Source: JABFRZ01 sp036376275 (GTDB taxonomy: Bacteria > Planctomycetota > UBA1135 > GCA-002686595). Taken from it: a stretch of 8,165 bases of DNA. The notes below the pieces were generated by a model that was not told the DNA's origin, searched no databases, and saw nothing but the letters and a program-made list of their open reading frames with translations. The translations under genes were made by a program, and so were the position numbers. Where the stretch lies: the NCBI GenBank assembly GCA_036376275.1, contig DASVAP010000219.1, positions 1 to 8,165 on the forward strand, given 5' to 3'. Shown in pieces: positions 1 through 7,285 of this stretch; position 1 is the stretch's first letter, and every line of letters starts with the position of its first letter.

Positions 1-2385
1 GAAGGCCGCGCGCGCCGCCGCCCCGCCGCTCTTCAAGCGCTCCTCGATGCCTTTCGCGATCTCGACCAGCACCTTGAGCAGGTTGGCCACGTCGCTGCGC
101 GTGTTGTTGATGTTCGTCTGGAGCAGGATCGAGTTGCGCGAGGTCTTGTTGAGCTGGATCTCGTACTCCGAGGCCAGTAGGTTCTTGAACTGCGTGCCGT
201 CGAAGCCGGCCGTCCCGCACACGAGCGTCAGGCGCGTCGGGTCGAGCACGAACTCGTCCTCGCGCAGGGCCTGCAACGCGTCGGCCCAGGTGGCACCCTC
301 GGTGAAGCTCGTCATCCCGGAGGGCCGGAACTCGGAGGGGATCATCTCGCCCGGCTCGAGCACGCGGAAGTACTTCGAGACCAGCGGGTGGTGGTTCACC
401 TGGCGCCGGATCTCGAGCGCGTTCTGGATCGAGCCCATCACGAGCTCGTAGCCCTCGAGCTCCATCTGGCGCCGCGCGACATCGAGCGAGGCGATGATCT
501 GCAGGTTGGGGGAGGTCGAGGCGTGCGTGAACACGGCCTCCTTGAAGGCCTGCTCGTGGCGCGCGAAGTCCTCGTCCCCCACCAGCACCATCGAGCCCTG
601 CCGCAGGGCCGACATCGACTTGTGGGTCGAGTTGGTCTGGTAGACGCGCAGCTTGGCCTTGCGCGGATCGGGGACGAGGCGCGTGGTGAGCACGCGCGGG
701 TCCTTCGGGTCGAGGTCGGCGCCGAGGGTCTTCTCCTGCGCCAGGTAGCGCTCGAGGTAGGCCGGATCGGCGAAGGCCTCCTTCAGCGCCGCGCGCGCGC
801 CCATCGCGGTGCGCGGGCGGTAGAAGGGCGAGAAGCGCGCGAAGCCGAACCAGGCCTCGTCCCACAGGAAGATCAGGTCCGGCTTGATCGCCAGGCACTC
901 CTCCATCACCCGGCGCGTGTCGTACACGTGCCCGTCGAAGGTGCAGTTGGTGAGCGTGACCGTCTTGACCTTGGCCAGGCGCCCGGCGGCCTTGAGCTCG
1001 AGCAGCGCCTGCTTGACCGCGCGCAGCGGCACGGCGCCGTACATCGAGTACGCGACCAGCGGGAAGGCCTCGACGTAATAGGGCTGCGCCCCCGCCAGGA
1101 CCATGCCGTAGTGGTGCGACTTGTGGCAGTTGCGGTCGGCGATGACGATGTCGCCCGGCTCGAGCAGGGCCTGGTGCACCATCTTGTTCGAGGTCGAGGT
1201 GCCGTTGGTCACGAAGAAGACCCGATCGGCGCCGAAGGCGCGCGCGGCCGCGTCCTGGGCCTTCTTGATGTTGCCGGTGGGCTCCAGCAGGCTGTCGAGA
1301 CCGCCGGTGGTGGCCGAGGACTCCGCCAGGAACAGCGTCGGGCCGTAGAACTCGCCCATGTCGCGGATCCAGTGCGAGCGGAAGATCGACTTGCCGCGCG
1401 CGACCGGCAGGGCGTGGAAGGTGCCGACCGGCTTCTGCGCGTACTTCTTGAGGTTGTCGAAGAAGGGCGTCTCGAAGCGCTCGGCCACGCCCGCCAGGAT
1501 CGAGAGGTGGATCTCGAGCGGCTCCTCGACCTCGTAGAACACGCGCCGCAGGCCGGCCGCGGCCGGGTCGGAGAGGATCTCGTCCGCGTTGCGGTCGGAC
1601 AGGAGGATCACGTCCAGCTCCGGCCGGATCTGCTTCACGGCCCTGGCCAGCGCCAGGCCGAGGTCGCCGGCGCTCTCCTGTGCTCCCGCGGGGAGCCGCG
1701 AGGCCAGCCAGCTCTTGAAGAGCGGCAGGTCGTGCGCCGAGGCGAACGGGAAGCCGTCGTAGAGCACGACCGACTCGAGGTTCGTGTTGAGGATCACCGC
1801 CAGCAGCGCGTCCTCGAAGTTCCCCACCATCACGGGCTCGTACACGAACTCGTCCTGCGGGCGGCGGAGCTTGCGGATCTGCTGGATCTGCGCGGGCCAG
1901 CGGGCCGCGGGCGAGGGCGTCACGAAGAGCGTCTCGAAGTAGTGCCGCGCGCTCGTCTCGCGCGCCGCGGTGGGCATGACGCGCTCGCCGAGCGTGCCCT
2001 CCTCGTCGGCCTCCCACTCGCCGGCCTCGCTGCGGTAGGCGCCGGACATCAGCGCCTGGATCACGCGCTGCACGAGGCGCAGGACGCCGTGGGCGTCGCC
2101 CGCCCCGACGCGCTCCTCGAGCGTGCGCAGGCAGCGCGTTCCGGGGAAGGCCTGCAGGGACTCGAACGGCTTCAGCTCCTCGAGCCGGCGCGCACACTCC
2201 GCCTTGAGCGCCGGGCCCGCGCCCTTGGCCACCCAGGCCTGCGCGGCCTTGCCCAGGTCGCGCCAGCGATCGTGGCGCGCCGAGACGGCGGAGAAGAAGT
2301 GATCCAGGCCGGCGGCGGACGCGGAGCTCGGGGACGGAGAGGACGTGTCGCTGCGGGGAGCGGTCTTGGCGGGCATGGTCTTCAT
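1..2385 (-). CDS. Large PLP-dependent Orn/Lys/Arg-type amino-acid decarboxylase (3' end beyond left edge)
   Basis: The visible 795 residues belong to the fold-type I PLP decarboxylases of the CadA/SpeC/AdiA group, which remove the alpha-carboxyl of a basic amino acid in the cytoplasm. Residues 1-25 are a Ser/Pro-rich tail. About 150-290 resembles the receiver/flavodoxin-like N-terminal domain (ILLSDRNADEIL), and the PLP domain follows from about 340. Conserved marks are TNGTSTSNK (393-401), CHKSHHYG with cofactor-stacking His421, DEAWFGF with Asp509, and STHKSMSALRQGS with the probable Schiff-base Lys589. Asp509 and Lys589 are about 40 residues further apart than I recall for CadA. The reading frame is still open at base 1. 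The start is the first ATG after an in-frame stop at 2428-2430; a second ATG lies three codons in. No Shine-Dalgarno is visible. The substrate (arginine, lysine, ornithine or other) cannot be read from sequence. The porin gene ends 54 bases upstream. Confidence 0.9.
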   Translation of the reverse strand, partial: MKTMPAKTAPRSDTSSPSPSSASAAGLDHFFSAVSARHDRWRDLGKAAQAWVAKGAGPALKAECARRLEELKPFESLQAFPGTRCLRTLEERVGAGDAHGVLRLVQRVIQALMSGAYRSEAGEWEADEEGTLGERVMPTAARETSARHYFETLFVTPSPAARWPAQIQQIRKLRRPQDEFVYEPVMVGNFEDALLAVILNTNLESVVLYDGFPFASAHDLPLFKSWLASRLPAGAQESAGDLGLALARAVKQIRPELDVILLSDRNADEILSDPAAAGLRRVFYEVEEPLEIHLSILAGVAERFETPFFDNLKKYAQKPVGTFHALPVARGKSIFRSHWIRDMGEFYGPTLFLAESSATTGGLDSLLEPTGNIKKAQDAAARAFGADRVFFVTNGTSTSNKMVHQALLEPGDIVIADRNCHKSHHYGMVLAGAQPYYVEAFPLVAYSMYGAVPLRAVKQALLELKAAGRLAKVKTVTLTNCTFDGHVYDTRRVMEECLAIKPDLIFLWDEAWFGFARFSPFYRPRTAMGARAALKEAFADPAYLERYLAQEKTLGADLDPKDPRVLTTRLVPDPRKAKLRVYQTNSTHKSMSALRQGSMVLVGDEDFARHEQAFKEAVFTHASTSPNLQIIASLDVARRQMELEGYELVMGSIQNALEIRRQVNHHPLVSKYFRVLEPGEMIPSEFRPSGMTSFTEGATWADALQALREDEFVLDPTRLTLVCGTAGFDGTQFKNLLASEYEIQLNKTSRNSILLQTNINNTRSDVANLLKVLVEIAKGIEERLKSGGAAARAAF

Positions 2386-2439
2386 GGGTGGGAGGGCCGG
2401 GGAAGGCGCCAGGCGAGAGCGGTCGAGTCAGCCGTCGTG

Positions 2440-3603
2440 TCAGAGGTCGAAGCGCAGCGCGAACTGCAGGCGGTTCGCGTCGCCGTCCTCGCCGTCGGTC
2501 GTGTCGCGCGTGCCGTACAGGTACTCGACCCCGGCCCAGGCGCGGTCGGTGAACTGCCAGATCAGGTTGGCGAAGGCGTAGACCAGCTCCTCGGAGACGA
2601 CCAGGCTCGTGCCGCTCGGGATGTCGCCCTCGCCCCAGCTGTAGCCGATCGTGCTGCGGTACTCCTCGCACCAGTGGTGCTCGTAGGAGCCCAGCAGCCC
2701 GAGCACGGGGATGGCCTCGAGGTTGCCGCTGTCGTCCAGGATGGCCGTCGTCCCGCCGCGGTAGCGCCCGACCCCATCGCCGTAAGTGACCTGCACGATG
2801 GCCGAGTCCTTGCCCGCGGTGGCCAGCTTGGTCGAGAGGTTGGCGCCCCACAGGGCCACGTCCTCGCTCGCGCCGGCGTCCGGATCGAAGCGCGCCATGC
2901 CGCCGAAGAGTCCGAGCTGCACGTGGCCGCGCGAGTTCGCCAGGTGCAGGCGCGCGTTGACGTCCGGCAGGGGCTCCTCGACCTTGCCCATCGCCGTGCT
3001 CGGGAACTGCACGTCGGAGTCGGGATCCTCGAGCGAGACGGCCCAGTAGCTCCCGTCCTCGAGAGCGCGCGTGTAACGCACCTGCGGCTGGCGCACGAGC
3101 GGGAAGGCGACCGGCGACTCGAAGTCGATCGTCTCCGGCATCGCGCTCTCGTCCATGAAGGTCGTCCACGTCTGGCCGCCCAGCACACCCGCGACCGTGC
3201 CGTAGGCGTGGCGCATGCGGAAGCCGTTCTGGTCGCTGAAGAAGTCGCCCTCGACGAAGGCCCGGAACTCTCCGACCGAGGAGGGCCCGCTCACGTCCAG
3301 GTTCAGGCGCGACTGGCGCGCGTGGATGCGCGTGCTGTCGTCCGTGCCCTCGTCGGTGCCGGTCGGGATCGTGCGCACGTCGAAGGAATCGGTCGACCCG
3401 ATCGCGTCGAAGTCGTGGATCAGGTCGAGCTTGACGTAGCCGCCCAGCTTCCAGGTGTACTCGCCGGTCTCGAGCTGGAGCCCCTTGGCGGGCGGCGGTG
3501 GCTCCTGTCCCGACAGCTGCGCGGCGAACGGCAAGCTCAGCAGTGCGAGCACGCTCGCCGGCCTCGATGGAACGCTCCCCAGGAACTGGTGATGTCTCGT
3601 CAC
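2440..3603 (-). CDS. DcaP-like outer-membrane porin
   Basis: This 387-residue protein should form a trimeric beta-barrel in the outer membrane and pass small, probably anionic solutes; characterised DcaP porins favour dicarboxylic acids. Residues 1-33 are a signal peptide with hydrophobic core ASVLALLSLPFAA. The mature part opens with WKLGGYVKLDLIHDFDAIG (51-69), then HARQSRLNLDV (94-104), FVEGDFF (116-122) and GQTWTTFMDE (143-152), all typical of DcaP. Alternating polar and hydrophobic strands continue to a C-terminal FALRFDL, which ends in Leu rather than the commoner Phe. The GTG start at 3603 was chosen because AGGGAAGCGAGG lies just upstream and it gives a compact signal peptide. An in-frame ATG at 3645 would add 14 residues. 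The gene follows a 244-base gap and is 54 bases from the decarboxylase, so the two may be co-transcribed. Family confidence is high; substrate is inferred. Confidence 0.88.
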   Translation of the reverse strand: MTRHHQFLGSVPSRPASVLALLSLPFAAQLSGQEPPPPAKGLQLETGEYTWKLGGYVKLDLIHDFDAIGSTDSFDVRTIPTGTDEGTDDSTRIHARQSRLNLDVSGPSSVGEFRAFVEGDFFSDQNGFRMRHAYGTVAGVLGGQTWTTFMDESAMPETIDFESPVAFPLVRQPQVRYTRALEDGSYWAVSLEDPDSDVQFPSTAMGKVEEPLPDVNARLHLANSRGHVQLGLFGGMARFDPDAGASEDVALWGANLSTKLATAGKDSAIVQVTYGDGVGRYRGGTTAILDDSGNLEAIPVLGLLGSYEHHWCEEYRSTIGYSWGEGDIPSGTSLVVSEELVYAFANLIWQFTDRAWAGVEYLYGTRDTTDGEDGDANRLQFALRFDL

Positions 3604-3847
3604 TCGACCTCGCTTCCCTGCCGGGACTGCCTTCGAAACTACCATCTTCCCACCGACGCCCTGACGCCGGACAGGGTATCCACAACCGCACGGGGCGCCA
3701 AGCAGGCCACCTCCGGCTCCGACGTGCCGCACTCGATCCTCGGGCCCGGGCGCATTGGTTGCGAGAGTGCAACTCGCGCATCGCTCGGGACGCCCCTCGC
3801 CCAGGCCAGGCCTTCCCCCGCGCCACGCACCGCGGGCATCGAGTCCG
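3604..3847 (-). promoter_or_regulatory. Intergenic gap upstream of the porin, possible promoter
   Basis: This is the longest gap inside the minus-strand cluster, and no credible gene was found in it. A weak sigma70-like pair can be read on the minus strand: TTGGCG (3696-3701, 4 of 6 consensus bases) and GATACC (3675-3680, 3 of 6), only 15 bases apart. A 5-bp inverted repeat (GTTGC/GCAAC, 3758-3773) has no U-tract and is a poor terminator. The length of the gap, compared with 8-54 bases elsewhere in the cluster, is the main reason to suspect separate transcription of porin and decarboxylase. Confidence 0.22.
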
Positions 3848-4525
3848 TCAGGCTCCCGGGGGCGGGGTGGGCAGCTCGCGGTAGAGCGCTCGGGTGTGCC
3901 AGTTGAGCTGGATCGCCAGCGAACGGAGCACGAACACGACGGCGATCGTGAGCAGCGCGGCCCGGCGCGGCGTCTCCCAGCCGAAGTGCAGGAGAGCGAC
4001 GAACAGGCAGCAGCCGCCGATCGCGACCAGCGCGTAGAACTGCCCGGGCTTGAAGAGCAGCGGCTCCTCGCGCACCAGCACGTCGCGCAGCAGCCCGCCC
4101 CCCACGGCCGTGATCGTCCCACCCAGGATCACGGCCGGCGTGCTGAGCCCGGCCTCGAGCGAGCGCTGCACGCCGTGCACGGCGAAGGCGCCGAGGCCCA
4201 GCGCGTCGATGACGGCGATCACGCGCCCCACGCGCCCGACGAGCCGATGCAGGAACAGCGTCAGGAGCGCCGCCGCGCCGACCGCATACAGCGAATAGGG
4301 ATCGGTGAGGATCGAGGCCGGTCCGCTCGAGATCAGCAGCCCGTCGCGGATCAGCCCACCGCCGCCGGCCGTGATCAGCGCCAGGAAGATCACCCCGATC
4401 ACGTCGTAGCCGCGCTTCAGCCCGGCCAGGGCGCCCGTGACGCCGAAGGTGAAGTGCGCCAGCAGGCTGAAGCTGAGCGGCAGCTCGAACTGCTCCAGCT
4501 CCTGGACCAGGGCGAGGGACGGCAT
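3848..4525 (-). CDS. TRIC-type (UPF0126) monovalent-cation channel
   Basis: This 225-residue inner-membrane protein has the internally duplicated architecture of the bacterial TRIC family (two PF03458 repeats, about seven membrane helices). The family forms homotrimeric, K+-preferring channels; some members were earlier called glycine transporters. The diagnostic glycine-rich kinked-helix motif occurs twice, GGGGLIRD at 54-61 and GGGLLRD at 142-148, and each repeat starts with a matching helix (TFGVTGALAGLKRGYD near 26-41, DALGLGAFAVHG near 107-118). Length is normal for the family, and the C-terminus is a short Pro-rich tail. The ATG at 4525 lies 13 bases after the stop of the exchanger gene, whose TAG overlaps the only nearby purine run (AGG), so translation is probably coupled. 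Its place beside an exchanger that moves charged amino acids suggests a counter-ion role; that is inference. Confidence 0.9.
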   Translation of the reverse strand: MPSLALVQELEQFELPLSFSLLAHFTFGVTGALAGLKRGYDVIGVIFLALITAGGGGLIRDGLLISSGPASILTDPYSLYAVGAAALLTLFLHRLVGRVGRVIAVIDALGLGAFAVHGVQRSLEAGLSTPAVILGGTITAVGGGLLRDVLVREEPLLFKPGQFYALVAIGGCCLFVALLHFGWETPRRAALLTIAVVFVLRSLAIQLNWHTRALYRELPTPPPGA

Positions 4526-4538
4526 GCGCGCCGCGGAC

Positions 4539-6245
4539 CTAGCCGGGCGGCGTCCCGCCCGGCGCGACCAGGTAGACGATGATCGAGCCCCACATCGGCA
4601 GGAGCACGTGGGCGATCGCGACCGAGCCCGAGTAGCCCAGCACGGCGATCGGGCTGCCGGACTTCTCCTGCACCGCCGCCAGCCCCGGGGTGAAGGTCTG
4701 GGCGCCGGAGAGGCCGCCCAGCAGGAGCAGCGGGTTCGCCTTGAGCACGTGGATCCCGAAGTAGAGCCCGGCGAACAGCGGCACCATCGTCACGACGATC
4801 CCGCCCAGGAAGAGCCCGAGCCCCGCCTCGCGCACGGCCGGGACGAAGTGCGGCCCGGCGCCCAGGCCCACCATGGCCACGAAGGCCGAGAGCCCCAGCG
4901 ACTGCATGAAGGACACGGCCGCGTCCGGGATGCGCCCGAAGAGCGGGCGCCGCCCGCGCAGCCAGCCGACGGCGATGCCGGCCAGGAGCACGCCGACGCT
5001 CGAGCCCAGCGAGAGCTTGAAGCCCTCCAGGTCGAAGCCGCACACGATCCCGACCACCGCGCCGACCACCACGCCGATCCCGAGCACGCGGAAGTCGGTC
5101 GTGTCGGTGGACTGGATCGTGGCACCGATGCGCGCCGCCACGCGCGTGACGGCGGCCTCGGGACCGACCAGGCGCACGACGTCGCCGCGCTCGAGCACCG
5201 TGCGCGGGCCGATCGGGATCTCCTGCTCGCCGCGCAGGATGCGCCGCAGGTACACGCCGCGCACCTCGCTCGCGCGGGCGGCGATCTCCTCCAGGGTGGC
5301 GCCGTCGAAGTCGGCCGAGGTCAGGAACACCTCGCGGAAGGCCACCGGCAGGTCGAGCAGCTCGCGGTCCTCGACCTCCTCCAGGCCCGGCGCGGGGTGC
5401 GCGACCAGCGCCTCGCGCGGCCCGGACAGGGCCACGACGTCGCCCGGCTGCAGCGCGAGGTCCGGGGCGCCCTCCAGGACCTCCCCGGCGCGCCGCAGGC
5501 GTACGACGAAGAGCCGCGCACCGCCCACGCTCGCTTCCAGCTCCGAGGCGCGCCGGAAGGAGCTCGTGTCGCCCAGACGGAAGGCGCGCAGCTCGAAGCG
5601 GCGCCAGCCCGAGGCCACGCCCGGCTGGGTGCGGTCGATCCCGTACTGCTCCTCGAGCTTGCGGGCCTCGGCCACCAGGTCGAGCCCGAGCAGGCGCGGG
5701 CCGAGCGTGCCGCAGAACCAGATCACGCCGAAGGCTCCGAACACGTAGCACAGGGCATCGCCCACGGCCACGTGCCCGACCAGCTTCTCGGTCACCTCGG
5801 GCGCCAGGCCGAGGGCCTGGATCGCCTCGCTGGCGGTGCCGATCGCGGGCGACTCGGTCAATGCCCCCGAGACGAGCCCGCCGGCGAAGCCCGGGTCGAG
5901 GCCGAGCACGCGCGCCACGACCCAGGCCGTCGCGAGCCCGACCACGGGCACGAACACGCCCAGCACCGCGAAGCGCCAGCCGTCGCCCTTCATCGCCTTG
6001 GCGAACTTCGGCCCGACCGAGTACCCGATGCCGAACAGGAACAGCATGAAGAGCACGGACTTCGCCGCGCTCGAGACCGGCACCTCGAGCAAGCCGCCGA
6101 TCAGGAGCCCGGCCAGCAGCGAGCCCGTGCTGCCTCCGAGGCTGAAGCCGCGGAACTTCAACCCGCCGACCCAGTAGCCCAGCCCGAGCGCGAGGTAGAC
6201 CGCGAGCTCGGGCGACTTCTGGAAGAGCTGCTGCAGCCAGGCCAT
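4539..6245 (-). CDS. AspT-type aspartate:alanine exchanger family transporter
   Basis: The 568-residue protein belongs to the AAE family (AspT, YidE, YbjL), inner-membrane antiporters; AspT exchanges aspartate for alanine made by decarboxylation in the cell. Two hydrophobic halves (about 12-188 and 386-562) flank a cytoplasmic region. That region holds two RCK_C/TrkA-C-like domains, about 217-282 and 298-372, the first containing LQPGDVVALSG and the second LERGDVVRLVG. Each half carries the family motif: GIGYSVGPKF at 72-81 and GLGAGPHF at 460-467. The half-repeat signatures GALTESPAIGTA (127-138) and GGLSGAQTFTPGLA (510-523) are also present. The ATG start has a G-rich Shine-Dalgarno (GAGGGGG, plus-strand 6250-6256) four bases upstream, placed directly after a 10-bp hairpin. 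The channel gene follows after 13 bases. Family assignment is firm. The substrate is unknown, but a decarboxylase in the same cluster suggests substrate/product exchange. Confidence 0.92.
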   Translation of the reverse strand: MAWLQQLFQKSPELAVYLALGLGYWVGGLKFRGFSLGGSTGSLLAGLLIGGLLEVPVSSAAKSVLFMLFLFGIGYSVGPKFAKAMKGDGWRFAVLGVFVPVVGLATAWVVARVLGLDPGFAGGLVSGALTESPAIGTASEAIQALGLAPEVTEKLVGHVAVGDALCYVFGAFGVIWFCGTLGPRLLGLDLVAEARKLEEQYGIDRTQPGVASGWRRFELRAFRLGDTSSFRRASELEASVGGARLFVVRLRRAGEVLEGAPDLALQPGDVVALSGPREALVAHPAPGLEEVEDRELLDLPVAFREVFLTSADFDGATLEEIAARASEVRGVYLRRILRGEQEIPIGPRTVLERGDVVRLVGPEAAVTRVAARIGATIQSTDTTDFRVLGIGVVVGAVVGIVCGFDLEGFKLSLGSSVGVLLAGIAVGWLRGRRPLFGRIPDAAVSFMQSLGLSAFVAMVGLGAGPHFVPAVREAGLGLFLGGIVVTMVPLFAGLYFGIHVLKANPLLLLGGLSGAQTFTPGLAAVQEKSGSPIAVLGYSGSVAIAHVLLPMWGSIIVYLVAPGGTPPG

Positions 6246-6256
6246 GGGTCCCCCTC

Positions 6257-6281
6257 GCCGCGGACCCGCATGGTCCGCGGC
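6257..6281 (-). repeat. Perfect 10-bp hairpin between the TPR gene and the exchanger gene
   Basis: GCCGCGGACC (6257-6266) and GGTCCGCGGC (6272-6281) are perfect inverted repeats around a 5-base loop. It fills most of the 45-base gap between the TPR-like gene and the exchanger gene. No T-tract follows it on the minus strand, so it is not a canonical intrinsic terminator. The exchanger's Shine-Dalgarno begins at the foot of the stem. It could act as a processing or mRNA-stability element, an attenuator, or a modulator of exchanger translation. Confidence 0.6.
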
Positions 6282-6290
6282 CGGCCGGGC

Positions 6291-7277
6291 TCACCAGTCG
6301 ATCAGGCCCTCGTTGGAGGCCTGCTCGATGCGCGCGCGCGCCGCCAGGGCCTCGCCGCTCTTCGGATCGAGGGCCAGGGCCGCGTTGGCCTCCTTCATGG
6401 CGGCCTTGAAGCTCGACTTGACCGTGTACTGGCTGGCGAGGTGCAGGTGGACCGAGACCATCTGCTCGATCGTGAGCTGGCGGTACTTCGGTGCCCCCTC
6501 CTGGACGCGCGCGTCGTCGGGGTACTTCTTGGCGAGGCGCTCGATCTCCTCGAGCACGACGTCGCCGTCCTTCAGCGCCTGCTTCCACAGGCTCTCGGCC
6601 TTGCCGTCGTTGCGCGCCGTCAGGCCGTCGCGCGTGCGCTCGATCATCTTGTCGTAGTGCTCCTTGCCCTTCTTCAGGTCCTTCTCGAGCAGGCCCGCCA
6701 TCTTCTGCTCGAGGGCGTCGTCGCGCGCGTTGGCCTCGCGCGCGTAGCCCTCCTGGACCATGGCCGCGGCCTCGGCCGCCTGGGGCTCGTTCGGCAGGCG
6801 CTGGAGGATCGTGGTCAGCCACTTCTGCGCCTCCTTCTCGTCGCCCTTCTGGCGCGCCTCGCGGGCCTTGGCCATGCACGCCTCGGCCGCCACGCGGCGC
6901 AGCTGGGCGCCCTCGCGCTCGACGTCGGCCGCCAGGCTCGGGTCGGCCTCCCTGGCGTAGCCGTAGCGGCGCGCGGCGTGCTCGTAGAGCCCGGCGTCGC
7001 GCGCGAAGTTGGCGAGCTGGAGCTGCCCCTTGCCGTTCTCCTTCGGGATCACGCTGGCGTACACCAGGTACACCGAGCGCGAGTCGAGCTGGTCCAGCGG
7101 CCACTGGACGCTCTCGCCCGCATCGGTGCGGAACGAGAGGATCTTCTGGTCGTCGTCGTAGGCGGTGGCGCGGCCGGTGACGACCTTGCCGCTCTTCAGC
7201 TTGATCTTCTCCTGGGCCGCGGCCGGCAGGGCCAGGGCCGCCAGGAGCGCCAGGGACGCGGTCCGGGGGAGGAGCAT
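6291..7277 (-). CDS. Secreted or periplasmic protein with TPR-like helical repeats, function unknown
   Basis: I do not recognise a named family. The 328-residue product starts with a clear signal peptide (MLLPRTASLALLAALALPAAA, cleavage likely before Gln22), so it is exported. A short beta-rich N-terminal module follows (about 24-75, KIKLKSGKVVTGRATAYDDD), of the type that precedes helical repeats in some exported proteins. Residues 80-328 are highly charged and alpha-helical; 85-115, 131-180 and 272-318 look TPR-like, the last ending in ANAALALDPKSGEALAARA. Such repeats usually bind partner proteins. The ATG at 7277 was chosen over one at 7355 because it gives the signal peptide and does not overlap the lipoprotein gene. 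It lies 8 bases after the lipoprotein stop, with GTGAAGAA as a weak ribosome site. The C-terminus is GLIDW. The shared cluster suggests a link with the transport genes but does not prove it. Confidence 0.8.
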   Translation of the reverse strand: MLLPRTASLALLAALALPAAAQEKIKLKSGKVVTGRATAYDDDQKILSFRTDAGESVQWPLDQLDSRSVYLVYASVIPKENGKGQLQLANFARDAGLYEHAARRYGYAREADPSLAADVEREGAQLRRVAAEACMAKAREARQKGDEKEAQKWLTTILQRLPNEPQAAEAAAMVQEGYAREANARDDALEQKMAGLLEKDLKKGKEHYDKMIERTRDGLTARNDGKAESLWKQALKDGDVVLEEIERLAKKYPDDARVQEGAPKYRQLTIEQMVSVHLHLASQYTVKSSFKAAMKEANAALALDPKSGEALAARARIEQASNEGLIDW

Positions 7278-7285
7278 GGAGTTCT

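Noticed and set aside
3758..3773. GTTGC/GCAAC hairpin as terminator of the channel gene
   Set aside because: It has only five base pairs, a competing alternative fold (GCGAG/CTCGC), and no T-tract.
388..3906. Plus-strand open frame of 1172 codons across the decarboxylase and porin genes
   Set aside because: Its translation is an Arg/Gly/Val/Glu-rich low-complexity string without domains, as expected opposite real genes in GC-rich DNA; the minus strand has clear family motifs.
3604..4122. N-terminal extension of the porin frame into the channel gene
   Set aside because: The extension overlaps the channel gene and would bury the signal peptide inside the protein.
4417..7104. Minus-strand open frame of 895 codons in another frame
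   Set aside because: It runs over the exchanger and TPR-like genes out of frame and gives Arg/Gly/Ala-rich sequence; the other frame has membrane helices and family motifs.
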